A stretch of DNA of 64,000 nucleotides from Gaiellasilicea sp963802765 (GTDB lineage Bacteria > Actinomycetota > Thermoleophilia > Gaiellales > Gaiellaceae): positions 248,001-312,000 of the forward strand of contig CAWDJZ010000007.1 in the NCBI GenBank assembly GCA_963802765.1. The letters run 5' to 3'. Of the stretch, positions 50,397 through 59,537 are shown one piece after another. The first letter of the stretch is position 1. Every line of letters begins with the position of its first letter. The position numbers and the translations under genes were made by a program. A model generated the notes under the pieces. It saw only the letters and a list, made by a program, of their open reading frames with translations, was not told where the DNA came from and did not search any database.

Positions 50397-51812
50397 GTGG
50401 ACGGACCGCAGCCGTACCCAGTCCGCATCGAGGGACAGCTCGACACCGGCCTGAGCCGCTGGCTCTGGCTCGTGAAGTGGTTCCTCGCGATCCCGCACTA
50501 CATCGTGCTCGCGTTCCTCTGGCTGACGCTGCTCGTGCTGACGATCGTCGCGTTCTTCGCGATCCTCTTCACCGGCCGCTACCCGCGAGGCATCTTCGAC
50601 TTCAACGTCGGCGTTCTCCGCTGGTCGTGGCGGGTCGCGTTCTACTCCTACGGCGCGCTGGGCACCGATCGCTATCCGCCGTTCACGCTCGACGACGTGC
50701 CCGACTACCCGGCGCGGCTGGAGGTCGCGTACCCGGAGCAGCTCTCCCGCGGCCTCGTGCTGGTGAAGTGGTGGCTCCTCGCCATACCGCAGTACATCGT
50801 CACGGGAATCTTCCTGGGAGGCGGCAGCTACGCGGCGTCCCGGGTCGACGAGTGGTTCTGGGGCATCGGCTTCGAAACCGGGCTGATCGGCGTCCTCGTG
50901 CTCTTCGCCGGTGTGGCGCTGCTCTTCACCACGCGGTATCCGGGCGGGCTTTTCGACCTCGTCGTCGGGCTCGACCGGTGGGTCGCGCGCGTCGCCGCAT
51001 ACGTGCTGCTCATGCGCGACGAGTACCCGCCGTTCCGGCTCGACCAGGGAGGGACCGAGGAGGGGCTCGCGGAGCCGACCTTCGCGGTCGCGGAGGCGCC
51101 CATACCCGTCGCCGGCGAGCCGGCTGCGCCGGCCGAGCCTCCTGCCCGCCGAGGCTGGACCGTCGGACGAATCGTGCTCGTGGTCGTCGGCACCATCGCG
51201 GGCCTGTTCGCGCTCGGGCTCCTCGTCGGCGGCTGCGCGCTCGTCGCCGTCGACCAGACGCAACGAGACGACGACGGGTTCCTCATGTCACCGACGCAGG
51301 ACTTCTCGACACCGACGTACGCGATCGTGTCCGAGAGCGCCGACCTCGACGCCGAAGGAGCCGAGTGGGCGCTCGACACGTTCCTCGGCACGGTCCGGAT
51401 TCGCAGCGAGAGCGACCGCCCTGTGTTCGTCGGGATCGGACCGGCCGACGAGGTCACGCGGTACCTCGGAGGCGTCGAGCGCGACGTAGTCGACGACCTC
51501 GACTCGAGCGGTGACCCGGAGTACTCGCGGCGTCCGGGCGGCGCGCCAACGGGCCAGCCGGGCGACGAGACGTTCTGGGTCGCGTCGACAGCGGGTACCG
51601 GCGAGCGGACGCTCGAATGGGAGCCGGAGGACGGGGACTGGCGGGCGGTCGTGATGAACGAGGACGCGTCGCGCGGGGTCTCCGCCGAGCTGAGCATCGG
51701 CGCCGAGCTGGACTCGATCCTCTGGATCGGCATCGGACTGCTCGTTGCCGGCGCCCTCTTCGCCGCAGCCTCCGCGCTCGCAATCACGGCGGCCACGCGC
51801 AGCCGGCGCTGA
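50397..51812 (+). CDS. DUF4389 membrane protein
   Basis: The 471-aa protein has two DUF4389 repeats. The first is RWLWLVKWFLAIPHYIVLAF, GRYPRGIFDFNVGVLRWSWR and DRYPPFTLDD; the second is GLVLVKWWLLAIPQYIVTG, TRYPGGLFDLVVGLDRW and DEYPPFRLDQ. A Pro/Ala linker, a fifth helix (RIVLVVVGTIAGLFALGLLV), an extracellular beta-rich domain and a final helix (LWIGIGLLVAGALFAAASAL) follow. GTG start after GAGGAGA (50387-50393). Function unknown. Confidence 0.85.
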   Translation: MDGPQPYPVRIEGQLDTGLSRWLWLVKWFLAIPHYIVLAFLWLTLLVLTIVAFFAILFTGRYPRGIFDFNVGVLRWSWRVAFYSYGALGTDRYPPFTLDDVPDYPARLEVAYPEQLSRGLVLVKWWLLAIPQYIVTGIFLGGGSYAASRVDEWFWGIGFETGLIGVLVLFAGVALLFTTRYPGGLFDLVVGLDRWVARVAAYVLLMRDEYPPFRLDQGGTEEGLAEPTFAVAEAPIPVAGEPAAPAEPPARRGWTVGRIVLVVVGTIAGLFALGLLVGGCALVAVDQTQRDDDGFLMSPTQDFSTPTYAIVSESADLDAEGAEWALDTFLGTVRIRSESDRPVFVGIGPADEVTRYLGGVERDVVDDLDSSGDPEYSRRPGGAPTGQPGDETFWVASTAGTGERTLEWEPEDGDWRAVVMNEDASRGVSAELSIGAELDSILWIGIGLLVAGALFAAASALAITAATRSRR

Positions 51813-51882
51813 CCCCGACTGCTTGGCGGACCGACGCGTTTGTGACGCCCGTGAAACGGTGAGATCCTGAGCTCGTAGCGTC

Positions 51883-53457
51883 ATGAGTTCGACCTCGTAC
51901 GAGCAGCTCCGCGCAGCGCATCGCTGGGACGTGCCGGCGCGCTACAACATTGCGTCCGACGTCTGCGACAAGCACCCTCGCGACAAGCTTGCGATGGTGT
52001 GGGAGAGCTTCGACGGCTCCTACCGGGAGCTGGCGTGGGGCGAGCTCCAGGACCTCGCGAACCAGGCGGCGCACCTGCTCCGCGAGCTGGGGGTCGAGCG
52101 CGGCGACCGCGTTGCGGTCGTGCTGCCGCCGACGCCGGAGACCGCGGCGATCTTCTTCGGCGTCTGGAAGCTGGGCGCGATCCTGCTCTCGATGTCGGTG
52201 CTCTACGGCGACGACTCGATTCGCCATCGCCTCTCGGACTCGGGCGCGAAGCTGGTGGTCACGGACGCGGACAACGCCCCTCGCTTCGCCGACTCGGGTG
52301 TTCAGATGCTCGTCCTCGACGCCGACACGCTCGCGGGCGCCTCGATCGAGCCCGTTCCCGGCGACACCTCGGCCGAGGATCCCGCGCAGCTCTACTACAC
52401 GTCGGGAACGACCGGGCTCGCGAAGGGCATCGTGCATGCCCACCGCTACATCCTCGGCCACGAGGAGTTCGTCTACTGCCACGAGGTCGCCGACGGGGAG
52501 CGGTTCCACGGCATGGGCGAATGGGCCTGGGCGGCGGGCATCGCGCCGCTGCTGGGCCCCTGGCGGCTCGGCGCGGTGCAGTGCGTGTACCGGCGCGAGG
52601 CCGGCTTCGACCCGCACAAGCAGCTCGACTTCCTCAGCCGCCGCGACGTGACGAACGTCTTCACGACACCGACGGCGATGCGAGCGATGATGGCGATCGA
52701 GGATGCCGGGACGCGGTATCCGCAGAAGTTCCGGCGCGTCTGCTCGGCCGGCGAGCCGCTGAACCCGGAGGCGATTCGCTGGTTCCGGGAGCAGTACGGC
52801 GTGACCGTGCTCGACTACTACGGGCTGACGGAGTCGTATCCACTCGTCGGGAATTACCCGTTCATGGAGGTCCGCGAGGGCTCGATGGGCAAGCCAATGC
52901 CCGGCTGGGACGTTCAGATCCTGGACGAGGACGAGCGGCCTGTCGCCCAGGGCGAGCGCGGTGAGATCTGCCTGCGCGCCCGCACGAACCCGCACTATCC
53001 GCTCGGCTACTGGAACAGGCCGGAAGAAAGCGACGAGGTCTTCGGCGGCGAGTGGTTCCACACGAAGGACGCCGCGAGCCAGGACGAGGACGGGTACGTC
53101 TGGTACGAGGGGCGCGCAGACGACGTAATCATCGCCGCCGGCTACCGCATCGGCCCCTTCGAGGTCGAGTCCGTCTGCCTAGAGCACCCGGCCGTGCGCG
53201 AGGCGGCGGCCGTGGCCTCGCCCGACGATCTGCGCGGAAACGTGGTCAAGGCGTTCATCGTGCTCGTGGCCGACCACGAGCCGTCGGAGGAGCTCGCCGA
53301 CGAGATCAAGGCGTTCGTCCGCGAGCGGCTGTCCGCGTACGCCTATCCTCGGCGGATCGAGTTCGTCGCCGACCTGCCCAAGACCCTCACGGGAAAAATC
53401 CGGCGCATCGAGCTCCGCCAGCTGGAGCTCGAACGGGCCGGCGCCTTGCGCGGCTGA
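51883..53457 (+). CDS. AMP-dependent acyl-CoA synthetase/ligase
   Basis: The 524-aa ANL-superfamily enzyme activates a carboxylic acid with ATP and CoA. It has the P-loop YYTSGTTGLAKGIVHAH, A5 motif YGLTESYP, A7 YEGRADDVIIAAGYRIGPFEVE and catalytic Lys in LTGKIRRIEL at the C-terminus. It is closest in pattern to medium-chain/benzoate-type acyl-CoA ligases. There is no obvious promoter partner; the amidohydrolase gene converges from downstream. Substrate unresolved. Confidence 0.87.
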   Translation: MSSTSYEQLRAAHRWDVPARYNIASDVCDKHPRDKLAMVWESFDGSYRELAWGELQDLANQAAHLLRELGVERGDRVAVVLPPTPETAAIFFGVWKLGAILLSMSVLYGDDSIRHRLSDSGAKLVVTDADNAPRFADSGVQMLVLDADTLAGASIEPVPGDTSAEDPAQLYYTSGTTGLAKGIVHAHRYILGHEEFVYCHEVADGERFHGMGEWAWAAGIAPLLGPWRLGAVQCVYRREAGFDPHKQLDFLSRRDVTNVFTTPTAMRAMMAIEDAGTRYPQKFRRVCSAGEPLNPEAIRWFREQYGVTVLDYYGLTESYPLVGNYPFMEVREGSMGKPMPGWDVQILDEDERPVAQGERGEICLRARTNPHYPLGYWNRPEESDEVFGGEWFHTKDAASQDEDGYVWYEGRADDVIIAAGYRIGPFEVESVCLEHPAVREAAAVASPDDLRGNVVKAFIVLVADHEPSEELADEIKAFVRERLSAYAYPRRIEFVADLPKTLTGKIRRIELRQLELERAGALRG

Positions 53458-53480
53458 GCCGACATCCGCCTGCCGCTGTC

Positions 53481-54488
53481 TCAGCTTTCGGCCGTCGCCA
53501 GCTCGCTCCTCGCCTTCTCGACGTCCATGCCGTGGAGCCGCAGCAGGTTCTCGCCGAGGATCTTCCGCTTCCCCTCGTCGGTGAGCTGGGGGTACCCGTA
53601 CCCGTCGCACAGGTCCTGCGGGATCTCGAACTCAGCGAAGGCCTTGAGCGCCCATTGCGGATGCCAGATGGGCGCCTCGCTCCCGTAGATGATCCGGTCC
53701 TCGCCACACCAGAACAGCAGCTTGCCGAGCACCTCGGCGAACTGGCGCGGAGCGCGGACGACGAAGTTCACGGTCGCCGCGAGCGAGGCGTGCAGGTTGG
53801 GGAAGCGGATCAGCTGCCAGCAGACCTCGTCGAGGAACGGCAGGCCGACGTGGTAGATGACGAAGTTGATGTCGGGGAAGTTCTCGGCCGCCCCGTCCAT
53901 GTCCCAGGTCGTGGTGTGCTCGATGTGCTGCGGGCCCAGCGGGACGCCCTTGTGGACGCCGATCAGGTTGACGCCGAGCTCCTGCGCCTTCTCGAAGATC
54001 GGGAAGGCGATCTTCGGGTCGTCCATCCGCCAGGGGAAGTGCTGGCCGTAGTCGTAGCGGACGTTGTAGAGCTTGAACGCGCGCGCGCCGAACTCCTCGA
54101 CCTGGCGCTCCATCAGCTCGAGCGCCTTCCTGCCCTCGAGCGGGTTGATCGAGCCCCAGAAGACGGTCTTGTCGGGGCGCAGCCGGGCGAGCTCGGCGCA
54201 GCGCTCCCACGGCGAGAGGCCGTCCTTGAACATGTCGGTGAGGGGGAGCGGCATCGCGATCAGCATGTCCGTGTCCGACTCCTCGAAGACCATCCGGTCG
54301 ATCTCCTCCGGCGTCCACTCGCGCAGGAACTCCTCAGCGGACATGACGGGCTCGCCCGCGGGGGTGAGCGCCTGGTGGAACGCGTAGAGATGGTTGTCGA
54401 ACATCTCCCCGGCCTTGCCGAGCGCGTTGTCCTTGTCGAAGTTGAAGACGTGGGCGACGCAGTCGAACACGAACGCGTCGTTGATCAT
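53481..54488 (-). CDS. amidohydrolase family 2 protein
   Basis: The 335-aa TIM-barrel hydrolase/decarboxylase-type protein (ACMSD-related) has an N-terminal DCVAHVFN with a single His where many relatives have HxH, then ARAFKLYNVRYDYGQHFPW, NLIGVHKGVPLG, INFVIYHVGLPFLDE and IIYGSEAP (Glu where Asp is usual). Metal binding may differ from the classical site. The Shine-Dalgarno GGGAGG precedes ATG 54488. The start overlaps the stop of the PaaD-like gene upstream, so the two are coupled. Confidence 0.8.
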   Translation of the reverse strand: MINDAFVFDCVAHVFNFDKDNALGKAGEMFDNHLYAFHQALTPAGEPVMSAEEFLREWTPEEIDRMVFEESDTDMLIAMPLPLTDMFKDGLSPWERCAELARLRPDKTVFWGSINPLEGRKALELMERQVEEFGARAFKLYNVRYDYGQHFPWRMDDPKIAFPIFEKAQELGVNLIGVHKGVPLGPQHIEHTTTWDMDGAAENFPDINFVIYHVGLPFLDEVCWQLIRFPNLHASLAATVNFVVRAPRQFAEVLGKLLFWCGEDRIIYGSEAPIWHPQWALKAFAEFEIPQDLCDGYGYPQLTDEGKRKILGENLLRLHGMDVEKARSELATAES

Positions 54489-54895
54489 CGCGACCTCCCT
54501 TCCATGGACGGCTGCACGTGCGCAGCGACGTACTCCTCCCGGTCCGGGACCGCGGCCGGGTCGGGCAGGAACCGCAGCTTCGTCCTGGCCTCGGGTGACA
54601 GCCGCTCGGAGCCCCAGCCCTTCTCCCAGAGGATCTCGACCGAGGCGCCGGCGACGTCCGGCAGCGCTTCCACCCGCTCGCGGACCGCAGTCAGGAGCTC
54701 GACGGCGAATGGGCACCAGCCCGACGTGAGGACGAGCTCCAGCCGCGCCTCGTCGCCGTCGAAGGCGACCGAGTCGATCAGCCCCATGTCGACGACCGAG
54801 ATGCCCTGTTCGCGGCAGCAGGGGTCGTACACCGACCGCAGCGCCTCGATGACGGCGGCGGAGACGTCGGCCTCGTCGGCCCCGGCCCGGCCCAT
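54485..54895 (-). CDS. PaaD-like MIP18/DUF59 iron-sulfur assembly factor
   Basis: The 136-aa protein aligns with PaaD/MIP18: GISVVDMGLIDSVAFDGDEA, the Cys motif TSGWCPFAVELL and the C-terminal WEKGWGSERLSPEARTKLRF, which corresponds to the PaaD W...W..eaR.KL tail. Extra Cys pair DPCC near residue 28. MIP18-type proteins help mature Fe-S or metal centres in partner enzymes. The ATGA overlap with the amidohydrolase suggests that enzyme is the client. The frame stays open upstream without family similarity. Confidence 0.8.
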   Translation of the reverse strand: MGRAGADEADVSAAVIEALRSVYDPCCREQGISVVDMGLIDSVAFDGDEARLELVLTSGWCPFAVELLTAVRERVEALPDVAGASVEILWEKGWGSERLSPEARTKLRFLPDPAAVPDREEYVAAHVQPSMEGRSR

Positions 54896-54935
54896 GCGGG
54901 CGACTCTAACGCGTACGGCAGTTACAGGATCTGCT

Positions 54936-55346
54936 TCACGCGCTGCGCCGGACGCGCGCCAGCTCCACGCCCCGTACGACGGCGATCGCCGCGAGTGCGA
55001 CGCTCGCGAGGACGACGAGCACCAGCCCGTAGCTCGCAGTCGCCCCGAGGACAGCGCGGTTGTCGAGCCAGTTCTCGGCGGCCGTCCAGCCCATGACGAC
55101 GGCGGCACCGAGCACGCCGGCCACCCCGACCCACGAGCCCCGGACCAGCGGGCGAGTCCAGCCGAGGGCGAAGGCGGCGACGATGAGGACGAGCCACCCG
55201 TTGTTCGGTCCCTGTGTCCCGTTGAGCGTCACCGGCCCGTCGTCAGTCCACGTCGAGAAGACGCCGATTACCGCCGCAGCGATTGCCGCCCACGCGACGA
55301 GTCGCGTCCGGGACGCTGCTGCCCCGCGTGTAGCGTCCTCGGGCAA
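54936..55346 (-). CDS. small polytopic membrane protein, 136 aa
   Basis: TTG start at 55346. Four predicted membrane helices (LVAWAAIAAAVIGVFSTW; GWLVLIVAAFALGW; WVGVAGVLGAAVVMGWTA; YGLVLVVLASVALAAIAVVRG) with an extracellular loop DDGPVTLNGTQGPNNG after the first. No recognised family. It diverges from the PLD gene, with only 9 bp between the start codons. Confidence 0.65.
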   Translation of the reverse strand: MPEDATRGAAASRTRLVAWAAIAAAVIGVFSTWTDDGPVTLNGTQGPNNGWLVLIVAAFALGWTRPLVRGSWVGVAGVLGAAVVMGWTAAENWLDNRAVLGATASYGLVLVVLASVALAAIAVVRGVELARVRRSA

Positions 55347-55355
55347 TGAGCCGCG

Positions 55356-56687
55356 ATGCTAACTAAGGCGGCGCACCGCAAGGGTGTTGCGATCGCGGCG
55401 CTCGTTGCGGCGGCCGCGTTCGTCGTCGTCTACAGGCAGGTGCTCGGGGTCACGCAACGACCGAGCTGGCCGCCGCGCTCCGACGCGGTGACAGCGGCGG
55501 GAGCGGAGGCCGCGACAAAGGCGTTCGCCGCTCGTGATGGGACGCGTCCCCACGACGCGGCTCTCGACTTCGCCTGGTCGACGGCGGCCACGATCGAGCC
55601 GCTGGTCGAGGGCGCGAGCTTCTTCCCCCGAATCTTCGCGGACGTCGAGGCCGCACGCTCGTCGGTGCACATCCTGATGTTCGGCTGGCGGGAGGGCGAC
55701 GTCGGCATGCGCATGGCCGCACTCCTCGAGCGGAAGCTGGCGGAGGACGTCGAGGTGCGCGTGATCGTCGACGCCTACGGCTCCAGGCCGTACAAGGAGG
55801 CGCGGGAGATGTTCACGCGGCTCGTTGATGGGGGAGCGCAGATCGTCGTCAACGACGTCTTCCCGCTCGACCGGGACGGCCTCTACCCCGACGACCAGCA
55901 GATCGACTGGCGCCAGGACGAGGTCGGTCGCGCCGATCACCGCAAGCTCTACGTCATCGACGGCGCCGTCGGGTGGACCGGCGGCGCGGGCATCGAGGAC
56001 CATTTCGAGAACGGGGGTTTCCACGACGTGATGGTGCGTGTCACCGGCGACGTCGTGCGACAGGCGCAGGCGGCTTTCCTGACGAGCTTCGATGGCCACG
56101 GCGGTCCGCTGCCGGCCGATCTGTCGCCGTACTTTCCCGAGCCGGCCGAGCCCGGCTCGACGCCGATCGCGCTCGCACAGGTGATCCCGGGCGGCTTCGT
56201 CGCCGCCTCGCAGGCGATTCGGGAGCAGATCGACGGTGCGCGCGAGCGCCTCGACGTGATGAACCCGTACCTCACAGACCGCGACATGCTCGAGCGGATC
56301 CTCGCGGCGGCGCGGCGCGGAGTGAAAGTCCGCGTCGTCGTCTCCGAGACGTCGAACAACGCCCAGGCGACGGCTGCCCTCAGGTACCGCTACGCCGACC
56401 TGATCGCTGCGGGTGTCGAGATCTGGGAGCTCCCCGGCACGGTCGTGCACGCCAAGGTCGTGGTTGCCGACGACGTCGTCAGCTTCGGCACCGTTAATCT
56501 CGACGCGTGGGCGCTCTACCGCAACTCGGAGATCACGATGATCGCCAGGAGCCCCGAGGCGGCAGCACTGCTCGAGGAGCGGCTCTTCGTGCCCGACATC
56601 GCGCGCTCGAATCCCGGCGAGCCACCCTCCGGGACACGTGAGCGCTTCGAGAGCTGGCTGTGGGACAAGCTCGCATCTTTTCTCTGA
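55356..56687 (+). CDS. phospholipase D-family protein, membrane-anchored (cardiolipin synthase-like)
   Basis: The 443-aa protein has an N-terminal anchor (GVAIAALVAAAAFVVVYRQV) and two PLD/HKD motifs: DHRKLYVIDGAVGWTGGAGIE and VHAKVVVADDVVSFGTVNLD. The fold and spacing match cardiolipin synthase-type phosphatidyltransferases, acting at the membrane. A paralogue without anchor is at 61394. The next gene on this strand is the P-type ATPase. Confidence 0.85.
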   Translation: MLTKAAHRKGVAIAALVAAAAFVVVYRQVLGVTQRPSWPPRSDAVTAAGAEAATKAFAARDGTRPHDAALDFAWSTAATIEPLVEGASFFPRIFADVEAARSSVHILMFGWREGDVGMRMAALLERKLAEDVEVRVIVDAYGSRPYKEAREMFTRLVDGGAQIVVNDVFPLDRDGLYPDDQQIDWRQDEVGRADHRKLYVIDGAVGWTGGAGIEDHFENGGFHDVMVRVTGDVVRQAQAAFLTSFDGHGGPLPADLSPYFPEPAEPGSTPIALAQVIPGGFVAASQAIREQIDGARERLDVMNPYLTDRDMLERILAAARRGVKVRVVVSETSNNAQATAALRYRYADLIAAGVEIWELPGTVVHAKVVVADDVVSFGTVNLDAWALYRNSEITMIARSPEAAALLEERLFVPDIARSNPGEPPSGTRERFESWLWDKLASFL

Positions 56688-56750
56688 CCTTGCGGCACTT
56701 GCTTCTTGGCAGGTTCGCTTGAATCCGGCAGGCTGGCACCAGGAGGACCG

Positions 56751-59534
56751 ATGAGCACAGGGCAAGCGAACGTTGCAGAGCAAGCGACCGGCGAAGATGT
56801 CGCGACCGGCGCTGTCTCCGCCCGAGACGCGGTTGCCTGGCACACCCTCACGGCGGAGGAGGCCTGCGCGCAGCTCGGCGTCGATCCCGGGCCTGGGCTC
56901 GACGCTAGCGAGGTCGAGCGGCGGCGCGACCAGTTCGGGCCGAACAGGCTCGCGGAGGCGAAGAAGGAGCCCGGCTGGCAGGCGTTCCTGCGCCAGTATC
57001 GGGATCTGATGCAGCTCGTCCTGCTCGGCGCCGCCATCGTCAGCATGGTCGCGTTGCAGGAGTTCTCCACCGGCCTCGTCATCATCGGCCTGACGGTGCT
57101 CAACGCCGTGCTGGGCCTGAATCAGGAGGGCAAGGCGGCCGAGAGCGTCGCCGCGCTCCAGAAGATGCTCATCATCAGAGCCCATGTCCGTCGCGGCGGC
57201 CAGCTGGTCGACGTTCCGGCCGCGGAGCTCGTCCCGGGAGACATCGCCGTCTTCGAGGCGGGCGACAAGATCCCGGCTGACGGTCGTCTGTTGGTGGCGG
57301 CGACGCTGGAGATCGAGGAGGCCGCTCTCACGGGCGAGAGCACGCCCGTCCTGAAGGCGGTCGAGCCGGTGACGGGTGACGATGTGCCGCTCGGGGACCG
57401 GGTCGACGTGGCCTATATGAACTCGACCGTGACCCGGGGCCGGGGCGAGATGGTGGTGACGACGACCGGGATGGCGACCGAGGTCGGCCGGATCTCGGGG
57501 ATGCTGAGCCAGCTCGAGCAGGAGAAGACGCCGCTCACGCGCCAGCTCGACCAGCTGACCGTCCTGCTCACGATCATGGCGGCGGCCGCGCTGGCGTTGG
57601 TTGTTGTTCTGGGGTTGATTCGCGGCGACGACTTCGATGAGCTGTTCATCATTGGGATCAGCCTGGCGGTGGCGGCGATCCCGACGGGGTTGCCGGCGGT
57701 CGTGACGACGGTGCTTTCGCTGGGGACGCAGGCCCTGGCGGCCAAGGGGGCGATCGTGAAGCGGCTGCGCTCGGTGGAGACGCTCGGGTCGACGTCGGCG
57801 ATCTGCTCGGACAAGACCGGCACGCTGACGCTCAACCAGATGACCGCGCGCCAGCTCGTGGTGGTCGGCCGGCGCTACTCGGTCGAAGGCGAGGGCTATT
57901 CCACCGAAGGACGGATCCTTCGCGTGGCGGGCGAGACCGACACGTCGCTCGAGCCGTTCTTCCTGCCGATGGCGCTGGCGAACGACGCCGCAGTTCGCGA
58001 GGGCGAGATCGTGGGCGACCCGACGGAGGCGGCGCTCGTCGTCCTGGCGGCGAAAGGCGGGATCGACATCGACGAGACGCGCCGCGTCTATCCGCGCCTG
58101 GGCGAAGTGCCGTTCGACTCCGAGTACAAGCTGATGGCGACCTTCCACGAGATGGAGGACGAAGGTCGGAAGGTCGTGCGCTGCTTCGTCAAGGGTGCGC
58201 CCGACGTTCTGCTCGCGCGCTCGTCGCACATCCACGACGCGGACGGCTCGAACGTCCCCGCGGAGGCCGCCCGCGATCGCGTCCTCGCCGAGAACGATCG
58301 GCTCGCGGGTGAAGGGCTGCGGGTGCTCGCTGTCGCCTCCCGCGACATCGACCCGAGCGCCTTCGACCCCGCCGGCCCCCTGCTCGACGAGGTCCAGGGG
58401 CTGACGTTGCTGGCGCTGGTCGCGATCGTCGATCCGCCCCGCAAGGAAGCGAAGGACGCGATCGCCCGCTGCAAGGAGGCGGGGATCCGGGCCCGCATGA
58501 TCACCGGCGACCACGCCACCACCGCAGCCGCGATCGCGGCGCAGCTGGGGATCGAGGGTCGCGCACTCACGGGCACCGAGTTCGCGGCGCTCACAGACGC
58601 CGAGCTCGACGAGCAGGTCGACGAGATCGGCGTGGTCGCGCGGGTCGCCCCGGAGGACAAGGTGCGTCTCGTCGACGTGCTCAAGCGCAAAGGCCATGTC
58701 GTCTCGATGACCGGCGACGGCGTCAACGACGCCCCCGCGCTGAAGCGCTCCGACATCGGCGTCGCGATGGGGATCACCGGCACCGAGGTCACCAAAGAGG
58801 CGGCCGACATGATCCTCACCGACGACAACTTCGCCACGATCGTGGCGGCGGTCGAGGGCGGCCGCGGCATCTACGACAACCTGATGAAGTACGTGCGCGT
58901 CCAACTCGTGATGCTGGGCGGCTTCATCCTCACCTTCGTCGGCGCCGGCATCTTCGACATCGCCGACGGCGCCCCCCTCACGCCGCTGCAGATCCTCTGG
59001 ATCAACTTCGCCGTCGACGTGCTGCTGGCGATCGGGCTCGGCTTCGACGCCGCCGTTCCGGGGCTGATGCGACGCAAACCGCGGGACGCGAGCGCGCCGA
59101 TCGTCAATCGCAGCCTCGGGGTCCGACTGGGCATCGCGAGCCTGATCATGGCCGCACTTGCTCTGGGCGTGGTCGCCTGGGGCGAGGATCGTTACGACCT
59201 CGTCGTCGCCACGACGATGGGACTGACGACGCTCTCGCTCCTGCACATCGTCGCCGCCCTCGAGGCACGCGAGCCGACAGGAACGATCTTCAGCGGCTAC
59301 ACGATCGCGAACCGGCGGTTCGTGCAGCTGATCGGAGCCGCGGCCGCGCTCACCTTCCTCGTCACGGAGATTGCACCTCTGCAGCGGATCTTCGACACAG
59401 TCCCGCTGACCAGCTCGCAATGGGGGATGTGCCTGCTCGCCGCGGTCGCCTTCCTCGCGTTCGTCGAACTGGGAAAGCTGGCCGAGCGTCGCGCCGCGCA
59501 ACGCCACGAGGACGTGGCGCCCGCCGCGACGTAG
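56751..59534 (+). CDS. P-type (P2-like) cation-transporting ATPase
   Basis: The 927-aa pump starts at ATG 56751 after AGGAGG (56741-56746). It has an N-terminal cation-ATPase domain (WHTLTAEEACAQLGVD), TGES actuator loop, phosphorylation site with Asp354 in CSDKTGTLTLNQ, KGAPDVLL in the nucleotide domain, MVTGD-like MITGDHATTA and TGDGVNDAPALK hinge, and about ten helices. The layout is that of Ca2+/Na+ P2 pumps. However M4 reads IPTGLP (PEGLP in SERCA), M5 lacks the Asn/Glu pair, and M6 has NFAVD; the transported ion is therefore open. Confidence 0.92.
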   Translation: MSTGQANVAEQATGEDVATGAVSARDAVAWHTLTAEEACAQLGVDPGPGLDASEVERRRDQFGPNRLAEAKKEPGWQAFLRQYRDLMQLVLLGAAIVSMVALQEFSTGLVIIGLTVLNAVLGLNQEGKAAESVAALQKMLIIRAHVRRGGQLVDVPAAELVPGDIAVFEAGDKIPADGRLLVAATLEIEEAALTGESTPVLKAVEPVTGDDVPLGDRVDVAYMNSTVTRGRGEMVVTTTGMATEVGRISGMLSQLEQEKTPLTRQLDQLTVLLTIMAAAALALVVVLGLIRGDDFDELFIIGISLAVAAIPTGLPAVVTTVLSLGTQALAAKGAIVKRLRSVETLGSTSAICSDKTGTLTLNQMTARQLVVVGRRYSVEGEGYSTEGRILRVAGETDTSLEPFFLPMALANDAAVREGEIVGDPTEAALVVLAAKGGIDIDETRRVYPRLGEVPFDSEYKLMATFHEMEDEGRKVVRCFVKGAPDVLLARSSHIHDADGSNVPAEAARDRVLAENDRLAGEGLRVLAVASRDIDPSAFDPAGPLLDEVQGLTLLALVAIVDPPRKEAKDAIARCKEAGIRARMITGDHATTAAAIAAQLGIEGRALTGTEFAALTDAELDEQVDEIGVVARVAPEDKVRLVDVLKRKGHVVSMTGDGVNDAPALKRSDIGVAMGITGTEVTKEAADMILTDDNFATIVAAVEGGRGIYDNLMKYVRVQLVMLGGFILTFVGAGIFDIADGAPLTPLQILWINFAVDVLLAIGLGFDAAVPGLMRRKPRDASAPIVNRSLGVRLGIASLIMAALALGVVAWGEDRYDLVVATTMGLTTLSLLHIVAALEAREPTGTIFSGYTIANRRFVQLIGAAAALTFLVTEIAPLQRIFDTVPLTSSQWGMCLLAAVAFLAFVELGKLAERRAAQRHEDVAPAAT

Positions 59535-59537
59535 GAC

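Noticed and set aside
55359..59507. 1382-codon frame antisense to the PLD and ATPase genes
   Set aside because: Pure shadow frame, no domain, opposite two well-supported genes.
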